Notes: generated from the letters alone by a model not told the origin. A stretch of DNA of 64,000 nt from Taxillus chinensis (GCA_023512835.1 CM042085.1:37588324-37652323), one strand, 5' to 3'; numbered from the stretch's first letter, positions 1 to 11,421 are shown. Program-made: numbers and translations.

Positions 1-356
1 GTTTATATATATATTGTAACACTTATACATTAAAAAAAAGTTAACTTAGTTGATCATTTGTGAGTTTGATATAAGTGTGTATGTACAAGAGCTCATTGAG
101 ATCATAGAGGCTTGTGTGTGAGTCTTTTATAAACAGAGTGTAAGAGAGTTGTAAGAGTAGATCGAAAAGCTTTACAAGCTTTAATCTACTTCTATTTTGT
201 TGTATTTATCGATTGATAATAAAACAAAATACTTCCCCTCTTGTTTATCTTCCGGATTGATTATATCTTTTAACCAGTTAAGTGTTGTGCCAAAGAGTAA
301 AAAAGGAGTTTCGAGAAGAGCCTATTCACCCCCCTCTAGGCTCCCACGGACCAACA
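1..356 (+). repeat. 5' LTR of Copia A (3' part only)
   Basis: This matches 37154-37513, the end of the 3' LTR, almost base for base: TATA-like run, the ATAAGTGTGTATGTACAAGA stretch, the A-rich AATAATAAAA region and the C-rich CACCCCCCTCTAGGCTCC end. It ends in CCAACA at 356 and is followed at once by the primer binding site. The U3 part lies before the window. Confidence 0.92.
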
Positions 357-358
357 AG

Positions 359-370
359 TGGTATCGAGCA
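359..370 (+). other. Primer binding site of Copia A
   Basis: TGGTATCGAGCA begins two bases after the LTR end. It is nearly the TGGTATCAGAGC motif complementary to the 3' end of initiator methionine tRNA, the usual primer of plant Copia elements; one A is missing. Confidence 0.85.
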
Positions 371-416
371 AGTTCTACCTACTTAAAGTAGAGATCTCAC
401 TCTTTCTCTCTCAATA

Positions 417-2714
417 ATGGTCAAAGAAAGCGGCATGCTATTCAACACTTGCCTTAACTCCAGGAGGTGCACAAGAGCCCCTCCCCAATCGAAGCGGCAG
501 GTGAAAATGTCGATCCACCTCAAGCTGCTGCTGCCCGTGCTCCTCAACTATGGAGTTCTGGTTTCACTCGACCAAACCGCCAAAATTCACACCTGAGCAT
601 TTTTCCCGGTGGAAAGCTCGCATGAAAATGTTCATGGTATGCCATGATCATCTCATGTGGCCGTGTCTTCATCGGGAGGTACGATTCCAATGACTATCGG
701 AGAACATAGAGTTAGAAGGCCAAAGACGGATGCTGAATTTACCAATGATGAAAGAGCCTGGCAGTGTGCTATCGAAAAGGATCGGCATATGTTACATCGT
801 CTTTGGACTCCGAACCTTTCACGGATGTCCAGGGGCTGCACAATAGCGAAAGTCTGTATAGGATAAGGCGACAATCCTCTATGAGGGAAGTCAATCCCAA
901 ATGCGGAACATCATCCGTGCTCTCAGGCGGGAACTTCAAGAGCTTTAATCACAAACCTGGTGAATCCCTCGAAAGCATCTATCGGAGATTCGACAAGCTC
1001 ATCCTTGAGCTAAAAACTATCAATGAGCACTACACTCAATCTCAAATCAATGAAAAGTTTTTTTGCTCCTTGCCGGATCACTACTACTCCAAGCGGCTCC
1101 GGATGCAAGCCGACAAGAAGCGCGGTATGTTCTCCTTGAAGAACTATACGGAGAGCTACGGACTCATGAGGTCGGGTTCAAATACTCTAACCGAGATGAA
1201 AAAATAGCTCGGAAAGAAAAGGGGGTAGCTTTCAAAGCTACGGAATGTCACGACATCTTTGCGAAATGATGATATGGAAGAGTCGAGAGAACTCGACTCT
1301 AATGCTAAAGAAGAAATAGCTCTTCCGATCAAATCCTTCGAGCAATTCCTACGGAAAAGTAGAAAAGGATTCGGAAGAGGCTCTTCATCATCATCCCAAA
1401 GGAAGGAGCGATCGAGTCGAGTTCCGAAGAATGCTACAATCGTGGGAAACCCGTCATTGGGCCAAGGATTGCAAATCCAAATAAAGGTCGGCCGATAAAA
1501 GTGACAAGGCTAAACCTTGACGCTCCACCTCATAGAGCATCAAGGACAAGAGGAAGGCATTTGTCACCAAGTACGTCGGTGGCTCGAGAAGAAGAGGAGG
1601 AATCCTTTGATGATGAGCCAACCCCAAAGCCGAACGTTTACCTTATGGCAAATCCGAGGTACCTTCTATCTCTAAGCTCATAAGTAAATTAGAATCTCTT
1701 ACTACTAAACGCGATCATGAAAAGAATGAGAGACTAATAATCACTCAAATGTACAAAGATATGGAAAGTCAGGCTAAACGTCTAGAATTCTCTATTGCAA
1801 GACTTGAAAAAGACATAGCTGACTTTAGGACTAAAGAGGTTTGGTATCACAATCTTAGAGCTGAAAATCATTTGTTAAATACCAACCTAACTGGCCTAAC
1901 TGTAAATCTTCAAAGACTCGAAAATGAACTGGAAAAGGAAAGAGAAATAAATCGTAAGTGGCTAAATTCGGAGGAAATAGCTTTTACGTTTAGGACTAAT
2001 CCGGACGACGTTCGAGTTAAACCTGGCCTTGACTCCGAACCATTAACCTCCACACAAGCTGCTGAGTGTCCTCCAGATTTCATTGCGAAAGTAACTAACC
2101 TATATCCTGTTAGTACATCTAAACCGTTAGATGGTTTCATTTCAGTCACCATAGTCTATGGTTGTGGAAGAGAGGATGTTACTACTGTTCCCGAAGTAGT
2201 AGCACCCGTACCTAACGATGAAGGGAAGACTGCTGCAGTTAAAGCCAAAACTGTAGCACCCAGAAAGAAAGGAAAGGCTAAAGCTAATGCATCTAGGACC
2301 AAGAGCGCGTCACCTAATCGCAAAGGATTAGGCCATAGGGATTAGTGTAGAAAACCTGTAAAATCTAAGAAGCCTGTATCCCCTATTTATGCTCCGCATC
2401 ATAGTGTCTGTTCCATATGTAGAGAAATAGGTCATTATCATTATGAATGTTGGAGTTTATCTGATGACTGCCTTTATAATCAAGTTCATATTAATAAAGA
2501 TCGGTTCATCAAAAAGGGTTTTTCGAGCAAATCTAAATCTAAATCTCAAAGGAGTAACTCTCCTAAGAAAACCCAAAGAAAAGAAGCAACTGAGACTAAC
2601 AAAGTTAAGACAACTTGGAAAGCTAAAGTTCCTAACAAAGTAAAATCCGGAACTGCTGACATGCTATTGTTTCTCCTAACCGCTTTGAAACAAGTTTGGG
2701 CACCAAAAGTGTAA
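417..2714 (+). pseudogene. Copia A gag, broken
   Basis: Gag forms the virus-like particle and binds the RNA. The start codon at 417 aligns with the clean gag start of Copia B at 11481. Recognisable parts are the UBN2/Copia gag region (about 600-1200; YRRFDKLILELKT near 985-1018), a basic and serine-rich part (about 1330-1500) with a ruined first zinc knuckle (CYNRGKP), a helical, probably coiled-coil stretch (1749-1960, LEKDIADF and LENELEKEREINR), a Lys/Ala/Pro-rich linker, and a second knuckle CSICREIGHYHYEC near 2410-2451 with C-x2-C-x4-H-x4-C spacing. It ends QVWAPKV-stop at 2714. Several frameshifts break the first half; the 1749-2345 part is open. The stop after QVWAPK is also present in Copia B. 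Confidence 0.8.
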
Positions 2715-2718
2715 ACTA

Positions 2719-4479
2719 TTGTCTTGCAGGGAGCATCTCTGGAATCCATTACCGGATCACTTGAAGTTAAAGATAAATCAAAGCAAGTGGATCCTCGATA
2801 GTAGATACTCCGGACATGTGACGGGTGATCGATCTCTGCTCGTTGAAGTTCTTGCACAAACGAGGCCCATCCGTATCATATGGCGACAACAACAAAGGTA
2901 AGATTGTGGAGTATGGCACTTTAACCAACGGCTTTATATCAATTACTAAAGTTGCACTAGTTGAAGGTTTGAAGCATAATCTGTTGAGTGTCAGTAATTT
3001 ATGTGACAAAGGATTTACTGTTTTCTTCATGTCCAACACCTGCAGTTAGGGAAAACTTATCCAGGAGATGTTAAGTTATCCGGATTAAGAGATGGGGACA
3101 TATACTCATTGGTCCGTATGCTTCCTCATTAAAGCATCGAGATAAAGAAAGTTGGCAATCGCACAAGCGTTGCGCACATTTAAATTTTAAGACTTTGTCC
3201 AAATTAGCGTCGCTTGACTTAGTCAGTGGTCTGCCTAAACATAAATTCTCCAGAGACTCTCTTTATCGTGAATGCTAACTCGGCAAGCAGACCAAGCATA
3301 ACTTTAAGAGCAAATCAATTAATTTAATAATTGCTCCGCTGTAACTTCTTCACATGGACCTCTGTGGTCCCATTTCTATTGCTTCTCTTACCGGTGTGAG
3401 ATATACCCTTGTGGTTATCAATGACTTCACTAGGTATACATGGGTCATGTTCTTGAAATCAAAGGATCAAGCTTTTGAACATCTAGTAGATCTCTTTAAT
3501 TGGATAGCAATTCACAAGGACTGAGCATTAAATGCATCAGGAGTGATCATGGTATGGAGTTCGACTTTTTCGATATGAGATCCTATTGTTCTGAATAGGG
3601 CATTCAGCATGACTTTTCTGTTCCCAGGACTCCACAACAAAATGGAGTTGTTGAGTATAAGAATAGCACGTTAATCGAAGATGGTAGATCAATGTTAGGA
3701 GGGGCAAAGCTTCCTCTTAGTCTATAGGCTGAAGCTATGTCCACTGCATGCTATGTTCAGAACAGAACTCTTATCAATAAGGTTACCATGAAAACACCCT
3801 ATGAGATGTGGAGAGGCGAGGGAAGGCTGTCAATCTCTAATTTCAAAGCGTTTGGGTGTTCTTGCTACGTGTTAAACAACGACAAAGAAGCCCGAAGTAA
3901 ATTTGAGCCAAAATCCAATGATGGGATCTTTGTCGGATATTCTTTACACAGCAAGGCTTATCGTATTTTCAACAGAAAACGTCTAACAGTTGAAGAATCT
4001 ATCTATGTTGATTTTGATGAATTTAAACTTAACTGGTCGAGTTTAGGATCTTCAAATTCAATTGCGCAGGATCATATAGACAACACGATTGATTATTCTC
4101 AGTTCAGACATGTTCTTGCCACAACTCCTGATGAACCACCTAGTACCGGTGAAGCAACAAGAAATGCTACGATGATGCTTCGAAGATTTGGACTCGGGAC
4201 TTGCTCTCAACTCTGGACAAATTGTTATAGATATTCATAACACCGAAGAACCTTCAAGTTCGTCCGGACCGTTAATACTAAAAGTTATAGTCTTTGAAGA
4301 ATCTCCAAGTTCTTCCGGACCTTCATCATACGGATACAACCGGCCTGGAAGAAGCTCAACTAGAAAATATACAAGATCTACCCGATCCGGAAGAGCTTCA
4401 AATAATCAACTACTCACCACCACTTGCACGGAACTACAAGGTGGACTCGGAACCACCCATCAAATCAAGTGATTGGTGA
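2719..4479 (+). pseudogene. Copia A protease and integrase, broken
   Basis: Protease begins at WILDSRYSGHVTGD (2787-2829). The active-site DSG is changed to DSR, and the neighbouring Cys to Tyr, both G-to-A changes when compared with Copia B (DSGCSGH). The integrase zinc-binding part lies near 3170-3300. The core runs from MDLCGPISIASL (3353) past RSDHGMEFDFFD (3538-3575) to TPQQNGVVEYKN (3630-3665), so D, D and E are still readable. Stops interrupt the core at 3596-3598 and 3725-3727. The C-terminal part (3737-4240) is open and contains the conserved Copia stretch FGCSCYVLNN and KFEPKSNDGIFVGYS. Beyond 4240 the frame shifts but the variable integrase-RT linker continues to about 4480. Confidence 0.82.
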
Positions 4480-4589
4480 CCCTGCTTGTTGGAGTAAGAA
4501 CGAGGGCAGCCACTTCCAATCGGTGTCTCTACTCGTGTTTTCTATCACGAGATAGAGCCAAAGGTGGTGGATAAAGCCCTTCGGGATTC

Positions 4590-4734
4590 AAAGCGATAGA
4601 CGCTATGCAAGAAGAGCTTAATCAGTTCAAGAGGAATGAAGTGTGGACTTTAGTACCAAGGCCGAGGTTACAACAAGTCATTGGAGCTAAATGGGTGTTT
4701 TGGAACAAATTAGATAATGATGGAATAGTAATCT
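4590..4734 (+). pseudogene. Copia A reverse transcriptase, N-terminal fragment
   Basis: [20 protein letters not shown] (about 4603-4662) and GAKWVFWNKLDNDGIVI are the start of the Copia RT domain. The frame is cut at 4734 by the solo LTR and resumes at 7019 after a repeat of aatct. Confidence 0.88.
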
Positions 4735-5486
4735 TGTAAAGACCCGTAGTTGGGTAGTGTTGAGAGATAGTCATTCTATGGGAATGCAACTATCTGGACG
4801 GTAGTGTAGTCGTCGATGTGAGCATTTTGACTGTAATTGGGCCCAATTCCGGGTCGGGGCCCCGAGTGGCCCAATTGTTGACTTTTCGGGAGTTAATTGT
4901 TGACTTTGTGTTTGAGCACTCAATTGGGTTGGAAAATATCTGGATAGTGATGTGCTCGTCATTTCAAGCATTTTGACTGTACTTGGGCTCAATTTAGAGT
5001 TCGTGACCTCAGGAGGTCAATTAATATTTTTGGGATTTATTAATGAAAGAAAATACGGAAATATAAATAGGGGGAAGGAGAGCTTCCACGTTACGTTTCT
5101 GCGTTTACGCATTGGACGACTTAGAGAGAGAGAGAAGAGAGAAGGAAGCTTGGAGCCTTCGATTTGGGACATTTTGAGCCCGTTCACGCATCAAGAATCA
5201 CTCCAGGTAGGTGTTCCATTGATTCTTCACCCTTTTCTTGCTGTTTTATTGGATTAACATGTAAGAATTTGATGAAATTATGCAAATTCGTGATGAACCC
5301 TAGAAATTGGGGAAAATGGAAATCGAGCATGAAACCTAGATGATTTAGGTTGTTTGGTAGCCTAATATGGCTAGATGATGTTAGAAACCCTTAATAGGGA
5401 TGAATTGTTGCATAAAAATGGAGATTTAACGAGTATAATTGGGTTTTGGGACGAATTGGGGAAGAATGCAGTCGGCAATTCGTGGT

Positions 5487-5698
5487 CGGGAGGCTCGCTC
5501 GAGGCAAGCTTCGAGCGGCCTCGAGCAAGTGTCTCGGCGATCTCGGCGAGGCTTCGAGCAAGGAGCGTCGAGCAGAATTTAGCCTCGAGCAGAGTGTCGA
5601 GCAGCATCGAGTAGGGAGCCTCGAGCCTAGAGCGTTGAGCAGCATCGAGCAGAGCGTCGAGCAAGGTGTCTCGAGCAGGCAGTTTCGAGCAGTTGGAC
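5487..5698 (+). repeat. TCGAGCA-rich degenerate tandem repeat inside the solo LTR
   Basis: Variants of TCGAGCA, GTCGAGCAG and CTCGAGC recur every 10-25 bases. The stretch is GC-rich compared with its surroundings. It could be a transcriptional element or simple slippage expansion; no second copy of this LTR is in the window. Confidence 0.75.
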
Positions 5699-5728
5699 AG
5701 TGCAGTTCCAGTGTGACTGGACTAGACC

Positions 5729-5794
5729 ATTTACATTGTAACCATTATGCCTAAGTATTATACTTAAGTATTATACTTAAGTTACAATGTAAAT
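5729..5794. repeat. Perfect 14-bp inverted repeat around TTAAGTATTATAC copies
   Basis: ATTTACATTGTAAC (5729-5742) and GTTACAATGTAAAT (5781-5794) are exact inverse complements. The 38-bp loop holds tandem, near-palindromic TTAAGTATTATAC units. The RNA or single-stranded DNA could form a hairpin. It may be a tiny MITE remnant, but no clear target duplication is seen. Confidence 0.7.
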
Positions 5795-7018
5795 AACGAA
5801 ATACCCCCCATTTGGATTCAAAGAAAAATACTAGAAAAATTAATTCCCACTCCTTCAAAATGTGAAAATTAGGATTTAGTGTAAAATCTCGGAAAAGCCC
5901 AAAAGTTCGTAGTGGTGACTTTTTGGAAAGTGGGGTTAGACATCTCAAAAAAATCCCCAAAAATCAGATTATCATAGTTATGATATGGACACCCAATGCC
6001 GGGACTTTTTATTGCAAGAAAATAGATGCTATGGGTATCTCCTTCCTTAGTCAAGGAATGAGGATCGACTTGTGAAAACTGGCTATAGTTCTAAAGGGAT
6101 TGTTGTACACCTTAAGACCATATTGGTGTTGGTATGATTGTTTTGTGGATTTGGGACTTAGGTTCCATGGCTTGTTGGGTTCTCACCGTGAAGCACAGAT
6201 GATGCTATGTGGTTAACGGGGCGGGCATATGCGTTGATGGCAGGCCGTGTGGCACGTGGCTGGGCATATTGCGGGTGGCCGTGGCGAGCATATTGCGCCG
6301 ATGGCAGGCCTGTGTGGCACTGTGTCCGGGCATATAGCGCTGTGGTAGGGCTGAGTGCCCTGAGCTGGGATCCTGTTGAGGATCATGTTGAGCCGTTGAG
6401 CTCGTGGAGCTAGGGCTGAGTGCCTTGAGCTGGGATCCCGTGGAGGATCGTGGACAAGTTGTCCTATATAGGCAGGCTGAGTCCTGATGTTTGTTTACAG
6501 GCTGAGTCCTGTTGATTGTGCACACTACACACGGTGCATGAGTACACAGAGCATGTAGTATAGACTTGTATGTCTGCATGATGTGGAGTATTGAGGTCAC
6601 CTACTGAGCTTGTCGCTCACCCCTACTTGTTGTTTACCTTTTTCAGGTGTGACCCGAGACTAGTGGAGGACTTTCTTCCAGGAGGACGCCCACTACTCTG
6701 ATGTATGATACAATACTGTATTCTGTATTGTGTATTGTATTATGTTTGTATCTCGGACATGGGTCCGTGGACAGTTATATTTGCATACTGTTTGTGATGT
6801 GATGTCTGTATGACTGTTTGACTTATTGTATGCATGATGATGTATGGGAAAGTACAGGATTACCCTTGATGTATGACTGTACAGGGTTGCATATTTGAGA
6901 CAGCACCCGTGGTGTAGTCTCTATTGGTGCTAGTCACGAACCCCTTGACCTTTCGGGTGCAGGCAAGGGGAAGTCATGTTCCTGGTTACGGGTTTTCTTG
7001 GAATTCGGGGGCGTGACA

Positions 7019-8381
7019 AATCTGGAACAAAGCATGACTAGTAGCCAAAGGATATCATCAAGAAGAAGCCATTGATTATGACAAAACAAAACCTTTGCTC
7101 TAGTAGCTAGACTTGAGGCGATCCGAATGTTCCTGGCGTATGCTTCATATGAAAACTTCACAGTTTATCAAATGGACATCAAGAGCGCTTTTTTTAATGG
7201 AGATCTTTAAGAGGAGGTTTATGTTGAACAACCTTCGTGCTTCGTTGAACACAAAGCTAAACATATGGTATATAAACTACGGAAAGCTTTGTACGGATTG
7301 AAGTAAGCTCCGAGAGCTTGGTATGACACACTGTTAGAATTCTTGCTCGAACATAATTTCGAAAAAGGGAAGATAGACATCACACTATTTCTACGAAAGG
7401 AGAAAGATAATTCTCTGATCGTACAAATCTACGTGGATGACATCATTTTCGGATCGTCCAATCTGAAGCCATGTGAAGAGTTTGCGAAGTTGATGACTGG
7501 CAAATTTGAAATGAGCATGAAGGGAGAATTAACGTACTTTCTTGGAATAGAGGTTAAACAAATGAAGGATGGAATCTTCATCAACCAAGAAAAAGACACA
7601 CGGGACTTAATCAAGAAGTTCGGAATGCAAAACTCAACTCTCGTGAAGACTCCCATGCCAGTCAGTGCAAAGTTAAATCCTGATACTGACGGAAAATCAG
7701 TAAATGTGACTGAATATAGAGGTATGATTGGATCATTGCTTTGTACCTTACTGAGCAAGTCACCCAGATATAATGTTTGCAACTTGCATTTGTGCAAGAT
7801 ATCAGGCGAATCCCAAAGAGTCACACATGCTTCATGTAAAACGGATATTGCGGTATCTCAAAGGGACAGTGAATTTGGGACTCTGGTATCCAAAGGAGTC
7901 CAACTTCTTTTTATCCGGATATTCTGGTGCTGATTTTGCCAAGTGTCGCATTAACAGGAAAAGCACTAGTGGTACTTGTTAGTTCCTTGGAAACAGACTC
8001 ATCTCATGGTTCAGTAAGAAGCATAATTCCATATTAACCTCTACTGCTGAGGCAGAATATATAGTCGTTGAAAGTTCTTTGCGCACAACTTCTCTGGATG
8101 CAAAGTCAACTTACGACTACGGCTTGAACATGACATCTGTTCCATTATACTACGACAACACCAGTGCGATTGCTATCAGCAACAACCCTGTTATGCACCC
8201 GAAAACAAAGCATATTGAAGTCAGGTATCACTTCATTCGAGATCATGTTCTCAAAAAGCACATATCACTTGAACATGTTGCTACGGATGATCAACTCGCA
8301 AACATACTCACCAAGCCCCTACCTGATGCACGATTCTCTGAACTTCTCTTAAAATTAGGTATGCTTGGCCTTACTACATAG
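7019..8381 (+). pseudogene. Copia A reverse transcriptase and RNase H, C-terminal part, broken
   Basis: This continues the RT begun at 4590. Seen in order: YQMDVKSAF-like region (about 7160-7200), LRKALYGLK-stop-APRAW (7280-7325; CAA to TAA at 7304 compared with Copia B), the catalytic QIYVDDIIFG at about 7422-7452, YFLGIEVKQMKDGIFINQ, then RNase H with KHIEVRYHFIRDHV and ADILTKPLPD-type LANILTKPLPDARFSELL at the end. The stop at 8379-8381 is the natural pol end, since Copia B stops at the matching place. The stretch 7343-7750 is one open frame; frameshifts lie near 7755 and 8080. Confidence 0.87.
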
Positions 8382-9944
8382 TTTCTTATTTATCTATCCA
8401 ACAGTACTTCTCTCAGAACATGCATCGCAATTCATGATGAACTCCAGGCACTTAGTGTATTTTATACTGATTATGCTTACTGATGATATGCATCATGTTT
8501 TTGATAATTTTCTCATATTTTCATATGGGAGGATGCTTGTGTTTCCTGACTGAAGTAGTTTAAGTTAGCTTAATTAACGTTATATGAGTACAACCTTCTT
8601 AGCATTTCATGACTCAAATTTTCATTTATCACCACATGTCCAATGTTGTTTCATATTGATTACATTATTAACATGTCTGGTTGAAGAAATGAAATGGGTT
8701 AGCTCGGAATACTGCTGGATAAAATCACAGTTGCAATCTGATCAGCTTCTGAAGTGTAGCTTCCTGAAGGATAGACAGCAATTTCTCATGATCTATATTA
8801 TCAAGCAGGAAATGTCTATCGAGAGGATTGGAAGATCTAAAGGGGGAGAAAATGCTTTATCAATTACTCAAGTAATACCCCCCTTATATGTCTCATGATC
8901 TCTTTCCTGGCTGTCTATCTGAGGGAGAGTTAATCACTAAGAGGATCGCACGATCTACGGGGGAGCAATAGCTCTATCTATTATTTCCGTAATAACCCCC
9001 TAATATGTCTCGGATGCTCTTCCCTCTAACTTCTCACTTCTGAATCTGACTGGACATGCATTGTTGAATCCGACTTGTGGCATCTTTGGATGTTTTTATT
9101 TCTTTAACTGTGCATCTTAATCGGATAATCAATTGATTGCAATTTGCATATGTCCTTCATTCCATTCTCCCTAATGAATCTTAATCTGAGTAACTCATAT
9201 ATAGTTAATTGATCTTAGCTGCGATGTTCAGCATGACGGTTTCGCTATGTTGACCAATGTGAACTTATGTGTTTCTTATCTGACATATGCTTTGATTTCA
9301 GTATAAATGATCATTCTCTTGTATGTATATGTCTCGCATTCATTTTCAATGCATAAGTTCTACTTTTTCATTAGTTCAGATTATGCTAATTTTCATTTCT
9401 ATTTACACCCGTACTAATCCCTACCTATAAAGCCTTGTGTTCTTTTTAGTTTATCTTTGTGCAGCTACAGGTTCAGATTCCTTTTGCATCTTTACCGGTA
9501 TATCTTGTCTGAAGTCTCGGATTTGAAGTGTTGTGGTACTTCATCTCTTTTCAACTTCAAGACAGCAAAGGAATCACTTTCTCTCTTACCGCAGTTTGTT
9601 TCTACGAACAAAGTCTGTTGGTCATCCGGATATTCTTCTACGGATTATCTTTCATCCGGATGATAGTCAGTTCAATTCCTCCGGACTCTTGGAACTCTCA
9701 AATCGTGATAAACAACGTCTTATTTTATATCGCATGTTTTTAAGGAGGAATAATGATGGTCTATTTAAATGCAAGTCTCGAGATAGGCAATCTTCCAGAA
9801 GAAGGCTTATAGCTGTCATAAATACTTGATTCTGCGGCCTCCACATCACTTTTAAATTCAGAGGTGCTCAAGTATCAAGATTAATGACATCAGCTTGTCA
9901 GGCATCGCTTAATCCCTAGATCCGCTGGCAACCATGGACTCGAT
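8382..9944 (+). other. Pol-to-ORF3 spacer of Copia A with polypurine modules
   Basis: No recognisable protein in about 1.56 kb. Two tandem modules are seen: GGGGGAGAAAATGC followed by TAATACCCCCC and ATGTCTCATGATC (about 8840-8905), then GGGGGAGCAATAGC, TAATAACCCCC and ATGTCTCGGATGC (about 8959-9016). The matching spacer of Copia B (27365-28980) has three or four such modules. TCCGGA motifs are frequent near 9630-9690. Multiple polypurine boxes near the 3' end are known for Sireviruses; a role here is inferred. Confidence 0.65.
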
Positions 9945-10061
9945 CTTATATATACTTGATTTTCACACATAGTGCAAGTTTACATTTCCAAATCCCTAAA
10001 TCCTCGTCGCTCTTTTAATCTCCAAGACCTACTTTCCTTTTCCCTCTCACTCTCAATCGCA
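9945..10061 (+). promoter_or_regulatory. Putative internal promoter and leader of Copia A ORF3
   Basis: CTTATATATACTT (9945-9957) is a TATA box, AATCCCTAAATCCT (9991-10004) resembles a telo-box, and a pyrimidine-rich leader runs to the ATG at 10062. The same three parts in the same order and spacing precede ORF3 of Copia B. Conservation between two copies is seen; promoter activity is inferred. Confidence 0.5.
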
Positions 10062-10114
10062 ATGGCGCCCAAGACATCTCTTTACTGGCGTTAATCCCTG
10101 AATCGGGTCGATTG
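10062..10114 (+). pseudogene. Copia A ORF3, first codons, cut by Copia B
   Basis: ATG at 10062 begins MAPKTSLYW, matching MASQALYGV of the Copia B ORF3. Copia B inserted at 10115; the frame resumes after the duplicated gattg at 33296-33300 with the LSPILRHGF/PPAWFWDLRPLLE region. Confidence 0.75.
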
Positions 10115-10429
10115 TGTTGGATCAAACCGAGAATTTGGATAATGCGGAACAAACCCTATGTAATTTGACTCGAGATGTTTCATGTTTACCATTAAGTCTG
10201 TGCAGATGAGTTAACTCTAAATCCGGACCTACTCATGTGAGGACAAAGCAAAGGACAGGATACATAATCCTGATCCGGATCATCATGAGTGTCGTCATTC
10301 ACTTGGTATATAACCAAGTCATCATCCGGAGTAAGGACCCTTCATGCTGATTAAACACTTGATAACACGACTAGGAACCCGCGTCTAACACTCAACTAGA
10401 TTATGTCAATTAATGCGGCGTAAGTTCCT

Positions 10430-10790
10430 GAGTCTACATCTTGCACGGAGTAAAAGAGACTTGTGAGAGAGAAAGAATCGAAGTTGCCACTCCAACCGGA
10501 CTAAGGAAAAGAAGACACGGACGAAGAAATCCGAGTCTGTCATTCGAGTGGAGTAAGGGCAACTGTTGCGGAGTAAGGACATCAAATGCGGAATAAGGAA
10601 TCCAAACCATTACTCATGTGGAGTAAAGAAGCGCTGATGCGGAGTAAGCTCTCTGAACCACTACTCATGCGGAGTAAGGAAGTGCTGACACAAAATAAGG
10701 ATTCTAGGACTTCATTCATATGGAGTAAGCAATCACTGATACGGAGTAAGGATCCGAGCTTCGTTCATGCGGAGTAAGGAACCTTGCAAC
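10430..10790 (+). repeat. CGGAGTAAG degenerate tandem array in the Copia B 5' LTR U3
   Basis: About a dozen variants of TGCGGAGTAAGGA occur with spacings of roughly 15-40 bases, some with G-to-A or C-to-A changes (CGGAATAAGG, CAAAATAAGG). The array sits 300-600 bp upstream of the TATA box, the usual place of U3 enhancers. The 3' LTR copy is 32290-32655 and a longer relative is in the Copia A LTR (36420-36870). Confidence 0.85.
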
Positions 10791-11086
10791 GGACCAAGAA
10801 GACGCCGCTTCATCTCTCCAAGCCGCAATTAATGCTAGCGACTCACTACGTCCCGATGTAAGACAAACTCATTGAATACCTAAATTGTCTGACACGTGGA
10901 ACACACGGAGATGTGGACGCAGTCTCAAATGCAATTGGAATCAAGCAAAGAATTCATTACAACTTATGCTTCCAATATTTTGAGCTCCACATCCGCAACA
11001 ATTAAAGCTTCAGCATTTTCCGATGAAGAACTTCAATGCACCACACTGCTTGGAAAATGCAGTTCCAAGATATATTTCTAGGATGT

Positions 11087-11100
11087 CTATATATACGCCT
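11087..11100 (+). promoter_or_regulatory. TATA box of the Copia B 5' LTR
   Basis: TCTATATATACGCC, repeated at 32958-32971 in the 3' LTR. It lies about 170 bp before the AATAAA signal, a normal U3/R layout. Confidence 0.7.
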
Positions 11101-11421
11101 GAAGCAATGTAAATAAGGATGCGCGTGCTTACTTGTACTTATACACTCATAAGCGTATATCTTGTAAAGAGCCAAACACAGAGATTCACTGCCAAGTGTG
11201 TGTAACTATAACACAGTGTTGTGCTGTAATCAGCTAAAACACTGTTTTGCTTTGTTGTAATTATCTTCAGATAATAAAGTAACATACTTCCACTACCTGG
11301 TTAATCTTCCGCACTGATTTTATCCATTTAACTAGAGTGAGTGTCTAAGCCATTAAGAGAGAATTTTTTTTTTTAAAGAGCCTATTCACCCCCCCCCTTT
11401 ATGCTCTCCGGGACCAACAAG

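Larger units (their letters stand above)
4735..7018 (+). mobile_element. Solo LTR of a Gypsy (chromovirus-like) retrotransposon
   Basis: The segment starts TGTAAAGACCCG and ends GGGGGCGTGACA, and is flanked by the perfect 5-bp duplication aatct (4730-4734 and 7019-7023). No internal gag or pol is present, so this is a solo LTR left by LTR-LTR recombination. At 2284 bp it is long. Its ends are the same type as those of Gypsy D (TGTAAAGACCC...GGGGCGTGACA) and the Tekay element (TGTAAGGACCC...GGGCGTGACA), which points to the same broad lineage. Orientation is inferred from those termini. Small ORFs inside it look like no known protein. Confidence 0.93.
10115..11419 (+). repeat. 5' LTR of Copia B
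   Basis: TG...CA ends, 1305 bp, matched along its length by 31991-33295. A TATA box TCTATATATACGCC lies at 11087-11100 and an AATAAA polyadenylation signal at 11273-11278, so U3 holds the repeat array and R/U5 the last 300 bp. The 61-codon ORF at 10896 is present in both LTRs only because LTRs are duplicates. Confidence 0.96.

Noticed and set aside
359..370. TGGTATCxGAGC motifs as tRNA genes
   Set aside because: They are short primer sites complementary to a tRNA end, each next to an LTR, with no cloverleaf.
6205..6600. 131-codon minus-strand ORF
   Set aside because: Falls in a GC-rich imperfect repeat of the solo LTR (GCATATxGCG and GAGTGCCxTGAGCTGGGATC copies); no known domain.
10896..11081. 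61-codon ORF present again at 32769-32954
   Set aside because: The repeat is due to the two LTRs of Copia B being duplicates; no protein family seen.
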